Below are positions 33,893-43,775 of a stretch of DNA of 64,000 nt, one piece after another. The notes beneath the pieces are model-generated. The model was not told where the DNA came from. It ran no database searches and was given only the letters and a program-made list of their open reading frames with translations. The translations under genes were made by a program, and so were the position numbers. The stretch covers positions 62,001-126,000 of the forward strand of contig NZ_JAAKEB010000006.1 in the NCBI RefSeq assembly GCF_011038965.1, in the 5' to 3' direction. This DNA is from Adlercreutzia sp. ZJ141. Lineage in GTDB: Bacteria > Actinomycetota > Coriobacteriia > Coriobacteriales > Eggerthellaceae. Position 1 is the first letter of the stretch. The number at the start of each line of letters is the position of its first letter.

Positions 33893-34257
33893 TATGAGGT
33901 GAATCTCTATATTTTGTACGTTTGACAAGGATTGCGGTGAAAGTTGAGCTGGTGTCGCCGATCGGTTTCAACTCACGCATATTAAGGGCTCAATAATCTG
34001 CGGTGTGTCCTTCGGAATTCCCCGCTCTTTGTGCGTTTTATGTGCCGGAGATTGTAAACTTTTCATATCCTAACTATATCCTAAGTTAACGCTATTAGCG
34101 TGTTTCTCGTAACTCTCGAATATGTAGAGCCAGTTCACGGGCTTGTAAAAAGCATATGGGGCAGTTAGAGTTCACTGTTAGTCAAGAACGAGCGGGGTGG
34201 CGAAATTAATCAGCGGTTCCCTCGCTGTTGGAACAAAAACGACAAGGAGGGCATAAC
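33893..34257. repeat. Right island boundary: non-coding DNA with direct repeat at 34065-34087
   Basis: This 365-bp stretch has no gene. It contains the right copy of the direct repeat (ATATCCTAAC + TATATCCTAAGTT, 34065-34087), one base longer than the left copy at 24772-24793. Shortly after, CGCTATTAGCG forms a small palindrome. Immediately beyond is ordinary chromosome with the phospholipase-like gene, so this repeat plausibly marks the right junction of the island. Confidence 0.45.
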
Positions 34258-35247
34258 ATGCCAGCGATCATAACCCACGACTTCTTTGGCCGAGATGTAT
34301 ACGACGACCTGTTCCAACTCATTGGCGGCTCGAAGGACGAAGCGGATGCGTTCCTGCTCGGAAACCAAGGGCCCGACCCACTGTTCTACAGTGTCATCAC
34401 ACCTACAGTCGCGCGCTTCCACACACTGGGCACACGCATGCACCTAGATGCGCCTTCCGAACTCATACATGCCTTGAAGGCGTCCATTTTCGAGCTTGAC
34501 GAGCACGACCGCGCAATCGGTCGAGCCTACGCCTTAGGGTTTATCTGCCATTACTCACTCGACAGCACGATGCACCCATTCGTTTACGCAAGCCAGTTCG
34601 CCCTATGCGATGCCGGCGTACACGGACTTTCGCGCGAAGACGGCTCTGAAGTACATGCCATTATCGAAAGCGAGTTCGACGAAATGGTGCTGTTCACCAA
34701 ACGAGGGCTTACCATTGCGTCGTTTAATCCCTCACGCGAAATCCTGCAGGCAAGCGAACGCGTACTGCGCATCATAAGTGCCATGTATGCCTTCGTTGCG
34801 AGCACCACCTATGGCGTGCGCGTGCCTAAGCACTTGTTCTCTATCGCCGTACACGATTTCCGCATCGCGCAGCGTGCGTTCCGCTCGCCTTCCGGCATCA
34901 AGCGCAGCATTGTGGGAGCCGCCGAAGAAATTGTTCGCCCGTACTCGTTCTTCCGCGCCATGAGCCATCGCAACGTTGCGCTTTCGCACAGCGCATTCGA
35001 CAATCACGACCATGCGCCTTGGACGTGCCCATTCACGGGAAGCACCAGCACCGATGGATTTTGGGAATTGTACGATCAGGCCCTTCATGTGGCGAAGCGC
35101 AACATTGTCGCATTCGAAAGCCCCTCTTTCAGCGAAGCCGAAGCCCGTGCGCTCACCGGCGAGTTGAACTTCTCGGGTGAACCCGCAGCCGCCTACATCA
35201 CCAGCGTCGAACCTATCGCCGCGAAGGAGGATGCATGCTCGAGGTAG
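34258..35247 (+). CDS. Zinc-dependent phospholipase C-family protein
   Basis: The start at 34258 follows AAGGAGGGC and gives 329 residues. Family features are visible: ITHDFFGRDVYDDL near the N-terminus, GNQGPDPLFY, and the His/Asp cluster GFICHYSLDSTMHPFVYA at about residue 95-112, likely zinc ligands. Such proteins are mostly uncharacterised; the catalytic assignment comes from fold similarity. There is no signal peptide, so it may act inside the cell. It overlaps the next gene by 13 bases. Confidence 0.75.
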   Translation: MPAIITHDFFGRDVYDDLFQLIGGSKDEADAFLLGNQGPDPLFYSVITPTVARFHTLGTRMHLDAPSELIHALKASIFELDEHDRAIGRAYALGFICHYSLDSTMHPFVYASQFALCDAGVHGLSREDGSEVHAIIESEFDEMVLFTKRGLTIASFNPSREILQASERVLRIISAMYAFVASTTYGVRVPKHLFSIAVHDFRIAQRAFRSPSGIKRSIVGAAEEIVRPYSFFRAMSHRNVALSHSAFDNHDHAPWTCPFTGSTSTDGFWELYDQALHVAKRNIVAFESPSFSEAEARALTGELNFSGEPAAAYITSVEPIAAKEDACSR

Positions 35248-36200
35248 TGCTTGCCATCCCCTACTGGCTAGAACTCACCGCAACGGTGTTTTGCGCCATC
35301 AGCGGTGCCATGGCGGCGGTACGCGCACATTACGACATTTTCGGCGTCGTGTGTCTCGCTATTGTCACGGGGCTTGCCGGCGGCATGATCCGCGACGTGT
35401 TCTTACAAAACTACGGCATTTACGCGTTCCAGCAACCCACACTCATCCTCGCCTGTGTGATTATGGGCTTGGTAGTGTTCTACCTGGGCAGGTTGGTCAC
35501 GTATTTCAATCCTATCACCGACTTCGTCGAGTGCCTGTCAACTGCCCTGTTCGTGGTACTGGGCACAGGAAAAGCGCTGTCGGCCGGGCAAGAGGTGGTG
35601 CCTGCCATCATCCTGGGCATGATAACCGCAATCGGCGGCGGTGTTGTGCGTGACATCTGCATGACACGCCCCCCGTCGACGTTTCAAGCAGGCCCACTGT
35701 ACTCCGTGGCAGCGCTCGTGGGAGCCACGGTGTTTGCGCTCATGAAGCAGAATCACCTGCTCGAACAATACGCCGCCACCTCATGCGTGATTCTGGTCAT
35801 TGTGCTGCGCTACGCCGCGCTGTATTTCAATTGGAGCACGCAAACCGCCCGCGACCATTCGGGCATCGTAGTACGTGCCATCACGAAGCCGGTAGTTATC
35901 GCCGCGCAGAAGGCACGCCCGCCGAAAGGAAAACTCGCCCGCGAAAAGTCGCTAAGCACCTACGGCAAAATCGCGGCGCGCCTGCAGCAGTGGGTCACGC
36001 AGTTCGAGGTTGACGAGGTAACCGTTATCCCTAAGAATACTGAGAACAACACGCAAAGCGGTAAGAATAAATCGATGTCCTGCCCCGATGAAGAAGAATG
36101 TATCGAAAGCGACCTGATAAGCGTCGACCGCGGCGAGCTGCGTAGCTTCCTCGAAGAGCTCTACGAGAAGCATCACCAGGTAAACGCCTCAAAACGCTAG
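35235..36200 (+). CDS. TRIC/UPF0126 family membrane protein with long cytosolic tail
   Basis: This 321-residue protein starts behind GAAGGAGG. Its first ~205 residues form the two-fold repeated TRIC/UPF0126 domain: ISGAMAAVRAHYDIFGVV ... GGMIRDVFL, then AIGGGVVRDICMTRPP, with about seven helices. TRIC proteins are trimeric monovalent cation channels. The final ~110 residues are charged and hydrophilic, which is longer than usual; they may be regulatory. It is translationally coupled to the phospholipase-like gene. Confidence 0.85.
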   Translation: MLEVVLAIPYWLELTATVFCAISGAMAAVRAHYDIFGVVCLAIVTGLAGGMIRDVFLQNYGIYAFQQPTLILACVIMGLVVFYLGRLVTYFNPITDFVECLSTALFVVLGTGKALSAGQEVVPAIILGMITAIGGGVVRDICMTRPPSTFQAGPLYSVAALVGATVFALMKQNHLLEQYAATSCVILVIVLRYAALYFNWSTQTARDHSGIVVRAITKPVVIAAQKARPPKGKLAREKSLSTYGKIAARLQQWVTQFEVDEVTVIPKNTENNTQSGKNKSMSCPDEEECIESDLISVDRGELRSFLEELYEKHHQVNASKR

Positions 36201-36237
36201 GAAACACTGAGTAAGCTGGCCTTGATCAGTGTTTTCC
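36200..36237 (+). terminator. Terminator after TRIC gene
   Basis: GGAAACACTGA at 36200-36210 pairs with TCAGTGTTTTCC at 36226-36237, starting at the last base of the TRIC gene. Confidence 0.65.
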
Positions 36238-36263
36238 TTGCGACCTTGCGCCGCACAGTAAAA

Positions 36264-36294
36264 GGCGGGCGCTTCCATTTGTGAAGCACCCGCC
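36264..36294 (-). terminator. Terminator of DUF47 gene
   Basis: GGCGGG-C-GCTTC at 36264-36275 pairs with GAAGC-A-CCCGCC at 36283-36294; on the minus strand it is followed by TTTT. Confidence 0.75.
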
Positions 36295-36335
36295 CTCATG
36301 GTAACTATCAAAGAGCTTATGTGAGCCTTGAGAGT

Positions 36336-36965
36336 TTACACGTTGCGCAACATGACGTCTTCCATGATGTTTGACACGTCTTCGCACGCATCGCAGCAAC
36401 GCTCCATGCGCTCGAAGATCTGCGACCACACATGCACGCGCATTGGCTCATCACGATCCTCAGTGTGCAAGCTGCGGATGACATCGATATAGAGCTGGTC
36501 GCCCTCTTCCTCACAGTCGTTCACCTTGATAATAAGCTTCTTGAAGTGCTTCGACTTCTTGAAGTTGCGGAAGTCACCCATAGCCTCTTCAACCGCTTGG
36601 CAGCTCTTCTTGATAAGCTTCGCAAAGTCAATCGCATGTTCGTGCATGAAATGAATGTCGTACATGTAGAAGCGCAGGATAACGTCTTCAATAAGGTCAA
36701 TAACACCGTCGAGGTTGTGAGCAAGCGCGAGAAGATCTTCGCGATCGAACGGCGTGATGAAGTCATTTGCCACACTTCTGCTAACCGCATGATTAATCTC
36801 GTCGCCCTGATGCTCGATTTCATGCGCCTTATCTATCACCGATTGCAACTTGTCGGCAGTGGTGAAGTTCTCGATGGCTTCGAGAAGCACCTCGGCCTCT
36901 TGAACTGCGAGCTTCGCCTGATGCTCAAATGCGTCGAAGTAGTCAAACCTGTCTTTCTTAGCCAT
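36336..36965 (-). CDS. DUF47 (PhoU-like) family protein
   Basis: The ATG at 36965 gives 209 residues. The protein is all-helical and acidic, with the DUF47 pattern: FDYFDAFEHQAKLAVQEAEVL, HEIEHQGDEINHAVSRSVANDF, TPFDREDLLALAHNLDGVID, and later VNDCEEEGDQLY and IFERMERCCDACEDVSNI. These proteins usually sit beside a Pit phosphate transporter; no pit gene is seen here. Likely metal-binding and cytosolic. Confidence 0.87.
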   Translation of the reverse strand: MAKKDRFDYFDAFEHQAKLAVQEAEVLLEAIENFTTADKLQSVIDKAHEIEHQGDEINHAVSRSVANDFITPFDREDLLALAHNLDGVIDLIEDVILRFYMYDIHFMHEHAIDFAKLIKKSCQAVEEAMGDFRNFKKSKHFKKLIIKVNDCEEEGDQLYIDVIRSLHTEDRDEPMRVHVWSQIFERMERCCDACEDVSNIMEDVMLRNV

Positions 36966-37065
36966 AGCAGCGCCTTTCTCCTTAAAGCCCGCGTTCAAAT
37001 AACGCGCAACTCAAGTGTAGCGCACTTTGAAACGTAAAAACCGCGTAAGGTGACAATTTGACACA

Positions 37066-37734
37066 CTACTGGGCAAATGCCGCGAACACGCGCTTTCTTT
37101 CCACACCAATGGTGGTGTAGTAGTTATGCCCAGGAAGCACGATGGTATCATCAGGCAGCGCCGCCAACCGCTTCAGCGATACTCGCATGTCATCCATACT
37201 GCTATCGTCGAAATCGGTGCGACCGATGGTTCCGTAAAACAGCGTGTCACCCGACAACAGTACCGGCTTCCCTTGCTTGTGTACTCCGAACTGCGGATCG
37301 AGATACAAGCAAATACCGCCTTTCGTGTGACCAGGCGTGGCGATAACCTTCCAGGCCATATTACCAATTTGTAAGATGTCGCCATGCTCAACCACATGGT
37401 CAACCGGGCATGGATCGGCCTTCACATGGCCTTCAGGAAGGGCAACGTCTCCCGAAATACGCGGCGCATCAACCGCCGAAGCGATGGTTATAGCCCCGGT
37501 CTTCTCGCGAAGTTCGCGCGCGGCACCCACGTGATCAGCGTGCCAGTGAGTGAGCACGATAGCGTCGATGGGCACACCACCCGCTGCTTCAATAATAGCG
37601 TCGGCCTGACCACCCGGATCGACCACCATAAGCCCTGCCCCATCGCTTATCTGGTACGTATTAACTTCCAAATAACCCGTGCGCTGATATGCGACGTCAA
37701 CGCAGGTATTCTCAATCGCGTACTTCCTCGGCAT
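37066..37734 (-). CDS. Metallo-beta-lactamase-fold hydrolase (glyoxalase II-like)
   Basis: The ATG at 37734 follows AAGGAT and gives 222 residues. The zinc-binding motif THWHADHVG is intact, as are the later His in TPGHTKGG, the bridging Asp in LLSGDTLF, and the last His in LPGHN. It is close to glyoxalase II-type hydrolases found at the end of recJ-rel clusters. The substrate is unknown. It is the third gene of the recJQ-rel-mbl unit. Confidence 0.85.
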   Translation of the reverse strand: MPRKYAIENTCVDVAYQRTGYLEVNTYQISDGAGLMVVDPGGQADAIIEAAGGVPIDAIVLTHWHADHVGAARELREKTGAITIASAVDAPRISGDVALPEGHVKADPCPVDHVVEHGDILQIGNMAWKVIATPGHTKGGICLYLDPQFGVHKQGKPVLLSGDTLFYGTIGRTDFDDSSMDDMRVSLKRLAALPDDTIVLPGHNYYTTIGVERKRVFAAFAQ

Positions 37735-37784
37735 TGCAATCCTTTCCGTTACAAACACTTGGGCGCATCCCGCGCATCGGCGCC

Positions 37785-40193
37785 TTACTTTGCCTTCTTC
37801 GACACACCGGGAACCATGCGGCGTGCGTCAAACACGCCCTCAATCCGGCGCAACTTGTCAAGCACTATCTCGATGCTGTTAATATCCGACACTTGGAACA
37901 AAAAGCGCATCTCAACCATGCTGTCGCGATGCGACGTGGTCGAACTCGACAAGACATTCGCCCCCATGTCGCTGAGTACAACCACCACGTCGCGTAACAG
38001 ATTCGTGCGATCAAGGCATTCCAAAAACACCTCAACCTTGTACGAGGTATTGCGCGGCAAATCGTTTTCCCACGACACTTCGATGATACGTTCCGGCGAG
38101 CGCTTGAGATCAACTGCGTTCGGACAGTCGGCTCGATGCACCGAAACACCGCGACCACGCGTCACGAACCCGAGTATCTCGTCGCCCGGAACAGGATTAC
38201 AGCACCGACTCAAGCGCACCAGTACGTCATCAACACCACGCACCACAATGCCGTTGTCGGCATGTGTTTCGTGTCGCTTGGGCCGCTTCACGCTAGTGAG
38301 CATGGGTGGCATCTTTCCCGTCGACATGGCAGAGTTGGCAATACGTACCTCTTCACCCGACTCTGACCCGCGATCAACCAGAATCTTCAGCAGGCGATTC
38401 GCCACAGCCTGAGGGTTCTCACGACCGGTGCCGATGGCTACCAGCATGTCTTCATCATCCTTGTAGCCCAGCGTATCGGCGACACCTTTAACGGCGCGTG
38501 TTGCCTGAGCGTTCGAAATGCCCAACCCATGCTTGCGCATTTCACGGACCAGACGGTCGTGTCCTTCCTGCAAATCGTCCGATCGACTCGCTTTACTGAA
38601 GAAGGCACGAATCTTATGGCGCGCCGAGGTAGTTTTCACCATATTCAACCAGTTGCGCGATGGAGTGGCGCTTTTCTGCGTGAGAATTTCCACACGATCG
38701 CCCAGCTGCAGCTCGTACGACAGCGGCACAATTGAGCCATTCACCTTCGCACCAACGCAGTGATTTCCTACCTCGGTGTGGATAGCATAGGCGAAATCGA
38801 TCGGGGTTGATCCCGCACGCAAGTTCATGACCTCACCCTTCGGCGTGAACACGAACACTTCGCTCGGTGCCAAGTCGACTTTTAAGTCTTTCAGGAACTC
38901 GCGCGAGTCTTGTGTGTCGTCTTGCCAGTCAATCATCTGGCGCAACCACGCAAGCTGCTGATCCATCGCAGCGTCGCGAGAGGCACCCTTTTCCTTGTAG
39001 CGCCAGTGAGCCGCCACGCCATACTCGCTGGCGTGATGCATGTCCTCAGTTCTGATCTGCACCTCAAGCGGACGACCCGCAGGTCCGATAACAGTGGTGT
39101 GCAGGCTTTGGTACATGTTGAACTTGGGCATAGCAATGTAGTCTTTGAAGCGTCCAGGCATGGGATGCCACAGGGTGTGTACCGCGCCGAGCGCCGAATA
39201 GCAATCCTTCACCGTTTTCACGATGATGCGCACGGCTATGAGGTCGTAAATTTCCGAGAATCCCTTTCCCTTGCGCGTCATCTTCTGGTAGATGGACCAC
39301 AAATGCTTCGGACGCCCCATAATCTGGGCATCGATGCTCACCTTGTCCATTTCGCCGCGCAGTACGCCAATAACAAGCGCTAGGTATTCTTCACGCTCGG
39401 CACGGCTTTCGGTAACCATGCGCGATATCTGCTTGAACTTGTTGGGCTCAAGGTAGAAAAACGCCAGGTCCTCAAGCTCCCATTTAATGGAGTTGATGCC
39501 AAGCCGGTGTGCAATAGGCGCGTAGATTTCCAGCGTCTCGCGGCTCTTGAAGATGCGTCGGTCTTCACGCAGCGCGCCGAGCGTACGCATGTTGTGCAGA
39601 CGGTCGGCAAGCTTGATGACGATGACGCGGATGTCTTTGCTCATGGCCACAAACATCTTACGGATGGTCGCCGCCTGCTTATCGGATAGGCTTTCCACCT
39701 CAATGCGCGTGATTTTCGTCACGCCATCGACAAGCTGGGATATCTGGGGGCTGAAGCGCTTCGCTACCAGCTCGCTTGTCACGTCGGTATCTTCAACCGT
39801 ATCATGCAGCAGCGCCGCGCACAGCGTTTCGACATCCATGCGCAAATCGGACAAAATGATGGCAACTTCCACCGGATGTGCAATGAAGGGCTCGCCGCTC
39901 TTGCGGCATTGACCCTCGTGTGCCTCGGAGGCGAAGCGAAATGCCCGCTCGAGCAGCGCCTCGTCGGTCTCGGACAGATAGATTCTTGTTAAGCGCTGTA
40001 ATTCGGCGAAACGTTCTTCGGGCGAGCCGTTCGAGGCCAGCCTGGTTTTGACGTCGGTAGCAAACGCCTTTTGCGCAACATGTGCGCGCCCGATCATGTC
40101 GTCGTGATGCTCTGCTACGATGCCAGGTGTTGGCTTCACAGCTTGCTTCGCGGCTTCGCCAAGCAGCTCTTCGCGGTCGTTCGATGCGTCCAT
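37785..40193 (-). CDS. rel: Bifunctional (p)ppGpp synthetase/hydrolase Rel
   Basis: The start at 40193, after GGAAGGAG, gives 802 residues, with a ~50-residue N-terminal extension compared with typical Rel. The HD hydrolase (LLHDTVEDTDVT; KLADRLHNMRT), synthetase (IYDLIAVRIIV; DYIAMPKFNMYQSLH), TGS (VFTPKGEVMNLRAGSTPIDFAYAIH) and C-terminal ACT domains follow in order. It makes and degrades the stringent alarmone. It lies 23 bp downstream of recJ-recQ. Confidence 0.93.
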   Translation of the reverse strand: MDASNDREELLGEAAKQAVKPTPGIVAEHHDDMIGRAHVAQKAFATDVKTRLASNGSPEERFAELQRLTRIYLSETDEALLERAFRFASEAHEGQCRKSGEPFIAHPVEVAIILSDLRMDVETLCAALLHDTVEDTDVTSELVAKRFSPQISQLVDGVTKITRIEVESLSDKQAATIRKMFVAMSKDIRVIVIKLADRLHNMRTLGALREDRRIFKSRETLEIYAPIAHRLGINSIKWELEDLAFFYLEPNKFKQISRMVTESRAEREEYLALVIGVLRGEMDKVSIDAQIMGRPKHLWSIYQKMTRKGKGFSEIYDLIAVRIIVKTVKDCYSALGAVHTLWHPMPGRFKDYIAMPKFNMYQSLHTTVIGPAGRPLEVQIRTEDMHHASEYGVAAHWRYKEKGASRDAAMDQQLAWLRQMIDWQDDTQDSREFLKDLKVDLAPSEVFVFTPKGEVMNLRAGSTPIDFAYAIHTEVGNHCVGAKVNGSIVPLSYELQLGDRVEILTQKSATPSRNWLNMVKTTSARHKIRAFFSKASRSDDLQEGHDRLVREMRKHGLGISNAQATRAVKGVADTLGYKDDEDMLVAIGTGRENPQAVANRLLKILVDRGSESGEEVRIANSAMSTGKMPPMLTSVKRPKRHETHADNGIVVRGVDDVLVRLSRCCNPVPGDEILGFVTRGRGVSVHRADCPNAVDLKRSPERIIEVSWENDLPRNTSYKVEVFLECLDRTNLLRDVVVVLSDMGANVLSSSTTSHRDSMVEMRFLFQVSDINSIEIVLDKLRRIEGVFDARRMVPGVSKKAK

Positions 40194-40216
40194 GCGCGCT
40201 CCTTCCTTCGCAGCGC

Positions 40217-43200
40217 CTATCGTAGCGCACCGGGGGTTTTGCATCCACCCGAATTCTCGTCATCATCGAAGCTGCGTGCATCGTTAGGCATGATCGGTCT
40301 CGATATGCGCCCGTGCACGGCATCCCGATCGCTTCTCATAACCCAGTCGCGAAATGCATGGAACACTTCGCGCTCATCGAGGCCCTCACGGTAGCGGATG
40401 CTGTCAGTGAGCTCGACTTTATTCTTCGTGTCAATCACGCGGATAGCATGTGCAACGCCATCGGCAACATGCGTCGTATGGGTTTCAATAAGTCCTAGCT
40501 CGCGGAATACCGCAACTCCACACGCCGCCGCAGCCGCACTTACCGGAAATGCGTCGGTACTCGCCGCCGCGGCAAGATCGGCGTTACCCACCGCAAAGGA
40601 CCCCGCCCCGCACTCGCGCTGCATCGCGCGCAGACGGCGATACACCTGCGCCATGCAATCGTGATCGGGCGTCATGTCATGTAAGATGCGCTCATTTATG
40701 GAGCAGTCCTGCCGGCTAAATAGAAGATGCACAAATGCTGGTTTGCCATCGCGACCAGCGCGGCCGCTCATCTGATTAAACTCGATCTCATTGAACGGTA
40801 AATGGTACAGTGCCACGTGCCGAATGTCAGCGATATTCACACCTTCACCAAACGCGCTCGTAGCCACCAGTACCGACAGCGACCCGGTGCGGAACAAATC
40901 CTCAATACGCTTGCGCTCAAGGCGCGAGAGCCCCGCGTTGTAGAAACCAATCATCGGTGCCAACTGGGGCACGCGGCGACGAAGAGCGCGCGCCACAGCG
41001 ACTGAGCGCTCGCGGGAATTTACGAAAATGAGCGTCTTTTGCCCCTGCGCAATGAGGTTCGCTAGGTAGTCGTCGCGGTTTCGGCAGTTGCGCTTGTCGA
41101 CAACTCGCAGATTCGGGCGATCGGAGAAATCGAACACACGCTCCTTAATGGGAAGCTCACGCATGATAGCGGCCTCTGCCACATCGTCAGCCGTTGCAGT
41201 GAGCGCCAAAACCACGACGTCGCCAAGCTTAGCCACCGACGACCCCAAGTTCGCATACGCGCTGCGCTGTCCGGCGCGAGCAAGGGCGATGTGGTGAGCT
41301 TCGTCCACTACTACGAAGCGAATGCGACGCGCGGCAGCGAACTCGTCGGCGTGCCAGGCAAGAAACTCCGGTGTAGTTAGCACGACATCGATCGAGCCAT
41401 CCGCCAGTCCATCAAAGGAGCGGCGCCGTTCCTCGGGTGTGCTTTCCCCCGTGAGCGTGGCCACGCCAACACCAAACGATTCAAGCGAAGCGCGCAAATG
41501 AAATGCCTGATCAGCGATAAGTGCTCGTAGCGGATACACGAACAAACTTGCCTCGCCATCGCGCAATGCACGCGTGGCGGCATGCACCTGAAAGGTGAGT
41601 GACTTGCCACGGCCTGTCGCCATAACAGCAAGCGTAGAGACATTTTGCCCCAAATGGTCGAGGATGCGCCTTTGTGCGGGATGCAACTTCGCGTCGCCAA
41701 TAATGGCGTGCACCACGGCGCGCTCCAAACCCTGCGGGTCGGCATCAGCAGTACGCCGCCAAATAGCTCGGCGACGTTCCTGCGCTGATTCGTACGCTTC
41801 CACCTCTTCAGGAGTGTGCTGATGATCGGTACACAAGTCGACATCGCTCATGGCGTACAAATCGGCCACGAAATTCAGGTTATCGGGGTCAAGACACGCT
41901 TCAAGCGCCGCACATGCGCGGGCGGGGGAAAGTGACTGCAACATGGCCTTCACACTGCGCCGACCACGCCATTCGTCAATTTGCACCTCAAATGCGGCAT
42001 TCACCACGCTGTCAGTGTGCATAAGCGTGTCGATGTTCGAGCAATGGAACATGATACCGGAAACCGTTCCTCGACCATCCGACAGCGTACAGGAGAAATG
42101 GTTCTTTTCTGCGCCCACGGCCCGACAGTTCGACAGCGTCACGTTACTCGCCAAAAACACCGGCGACTTGCGCTCCTGCCCAAACGGAGCCAGCATGTTC
42201 AGCTGCTGTGCACCTTCGAGCGTGAGCTCATCAAGCTCCACGCGAGCATCAATTTCGACAAGTGGGTGGAAATCGTCAGCAGGAAGCGCATCCATGTACG
42301 CACACAAGCGCCGCTCAAATTCAGGCAACACGTCGGCTGGCAACGTCACACCCACTGCCGCCTCGTGCCCACCAAAGCGAATACACAGATCAGATACGCT
42401 TTCCACTGCCTTGAACAAGTTTACCGTACCCACGCTGCGACCGCTGCCACGAGCCTCGCCATCCTCGATCGTAAACAGCAAACACGGCACGCCGTACGCT
42501 TTCGACAGGCGACTTGCAACAATGCCCTTAACGCCCTCATGCCAGCCTTCGCCCGCCACCACCAGTGCCCGCTGCCCATGGTAGGTCTTTTCGGCTTCAG
42601 CCTTGGCAATTTCCGATAGCTCGGCTTCGATGGCACGGCGCTGATCGTTCACTGCTTCGAGCCGCTCGGCTAAACGGTGAGCTTCTTCGAAATCATCGGT
42701 CATCAGCAGGTCGAGTGCCAATTGCGCGTCGCCCATACGTCCTGCCGCATTCAGGCGCGGCACCACGGAAAAGCTCATGTTGGTTGAGGTTACCTGCTTA
42801 CCGGCCGCACCGCTCGTTTCCAAAAGCGCCGCGATACATGGGCGCGGATGCGCGTTCATACGAGCCAGACCGTCAGCAACGAGCGCACGGTTCTCGTCAC
42901 GCATGGGCATGAGATCGGCCACTGTGCCTAACGTGGCGAAGTCGGTAAACTCGCGCCACAGGTGTGGCTGCCCAAAGCGCGCGCCTAGCACCTGCACGAG
43001 CTTGAGTGCCACGCCAACGCCTGCCAGAATGGCACTGGGGCAATCGTCTCCGATCTTTGGGTCGGCAACCGGCACACCAACGGGTACCGACTCGGAGGGT
43101 TCGTGGTGGTCGGTAACAGCAAATTTCAAGCCAGCATCCACGATCATGGCGGCTTCCTCCTTGCAGGAGATGCCGCAGTCAACCGTTACAATAAAGTCGG

Positions 43201-43606
43201 GTCCGAAACTGCACGCGCGCATGATAGACGCTTGCGACAGACCGTAACCCTCTTCGAAACGCCGCGGAATGAACGGCACAGCATCGGCCCCTAAGCAGCG
43301 CAGTCCACGCGTAAGTACCGTGGTAGCCGAAATACCGTCAAGGTCGAAATCGCCGAACACCAAAATGCGTTCGCCAGCACGCATGGCGCTCTCAAGCGCG
43401 TCGGCAACAGCGGCAAGACCGGGAATACTATACGGATCGAGCCAATCGCGACCGAGCGACGGCGTGAGAAAGCGTTTGGCATCTTCGACGGTGCGAATGC
43501 CGCGCGAAGCCATCACACGCGCCACAAACCGGGGAATGCCCAACTCGCGATGAATCAACTGAACGACGGCCGAATCGGCCGACTTAATGCTAAACTGAAC
43601 CGACAT
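40217..43606 (-). CDS. RecJ exonuclease fused to RecQ-like helicase
   Basis: This 1129-residue protein joins two repair enzymes. Residues ~60-560 are RecJ: FGDFDLDGIS, VTVDCGIS, VTDHHEPS, RLNAAGRMGDA, DHHA1 with RGSGRSV and FGGHEAAVGV, then an OB-like part. Residues ~650-1000 are a RecQ-type helicase: ATGRGKSLTFQ, VVVDEAHHIA, LALTATA and QMSGRAGRDGKPA. All catalytic motifs look intact. It should unwind DNA and digest the 5' strand in one chain, as RecQ and RecJ do together in RecF-pathway resection. Confidence 0.92.
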   Translation of the reverse strand: MSVQFSIKSADSAVVQLIHRELGIPRFVARVMASRGIRTVEDAKRFLTPSLGRDWLDPYSIPGLAAVADALESAMRAGERILVFGDFDLDGISATTVLTRGLRCLGADAVPFIPRRFEEGYGLSQASIMRACSFGPDFIVTVDCGISCKEEAAMIVDAGLKFAVTDHHEPSESVPVGVPVADPKIGDDCPSAILAGVGVALKLVQVLGARFGQPHLWREFTDFATLGTVADLMPMRDENRALVADGLARMNAHPRPCIAALLETSGAAGKQVTSTNMSFSVVPRLNAAGRMGDAQLALDLLMTDDFEEAHRLAERLEAVNDQRRAIEAELSEIAKAEAEKTYHGQRALVVAGEGWHEGVKGIVASRLSKAYGVPCLLFTIEDGEARGSGRSVGTVNLFKAVESVSDLCIRFGGHEAAVGVTLPADVLPEFERRLCAYMDALPADDFHPLVEIDARVELDELTLEGAQQLNMLAPFGQERKSPVFLASNVTLSNCRAVGAEKNHFSCTLSDGRGTVSGIMFHCSNIDTLMHTDSVVNAAFEVQIDEWRGRRSVKAMLQSLSPARACAALEACLDPDNLNFVADLYAMSDVDLCTDHQHTPEEVEAYESAQERRRAIWRRTADADPQGLERAVVHAIIGDAKLHPAQRRILDHLGQNVSTLAVMATGRGKSLTFQVHAATRALRDGEASLFVYPLRALIADQAFHLRASLESFGVGVATLTGESTPEERRRSFDGLADGSIDVVLTTPEFLAWHADEFAAARRIRFVVVDEAHHIALARAGQRSAYANLGSSVAKLGDVVVLALTATADDVAEAAIMRELPIKERVFDFSDRPNLRVVDKRNCRNRDDYLANLIAQGQKTLIFVNSRERSVAVARALRRRVPQLAPMIGFYNAGLSRLERKRIEDLFRTGSLSVLVATSAFGEGVNIADIRHVALYHLPFNEIEFNQMSGRAGRDGKPAFVHLLFSRQDCSINERILHDMTPDHDCMAQVYRRLRAMQRECGAGSFAVGNADLAAAASTDAFPVSAAAAACGVAVFRELGLIETHTTHVADGVAHAIRVIDTKNKVELTDSIRYREGLDEREVFHAFRDWVMRSDRDAVHGRISRPIMPNDARSFDDDENSGGCKTPGALR

Positions 43607-43775
43607 GGTAATCGCGCCTCACATGCTGTAAACGTCATTTGGCCTTATTGTCCCACAACCCTCCCTGCATTTCATCGCGAATTACTCGCCGATTAGGGTA
43701 CCCTGTAAGCGAACGCGTTTCGCCTTCGCTTTACACCCGCAAAGCAAAGCGAACCTTACGAACAGGAGAATGCCT

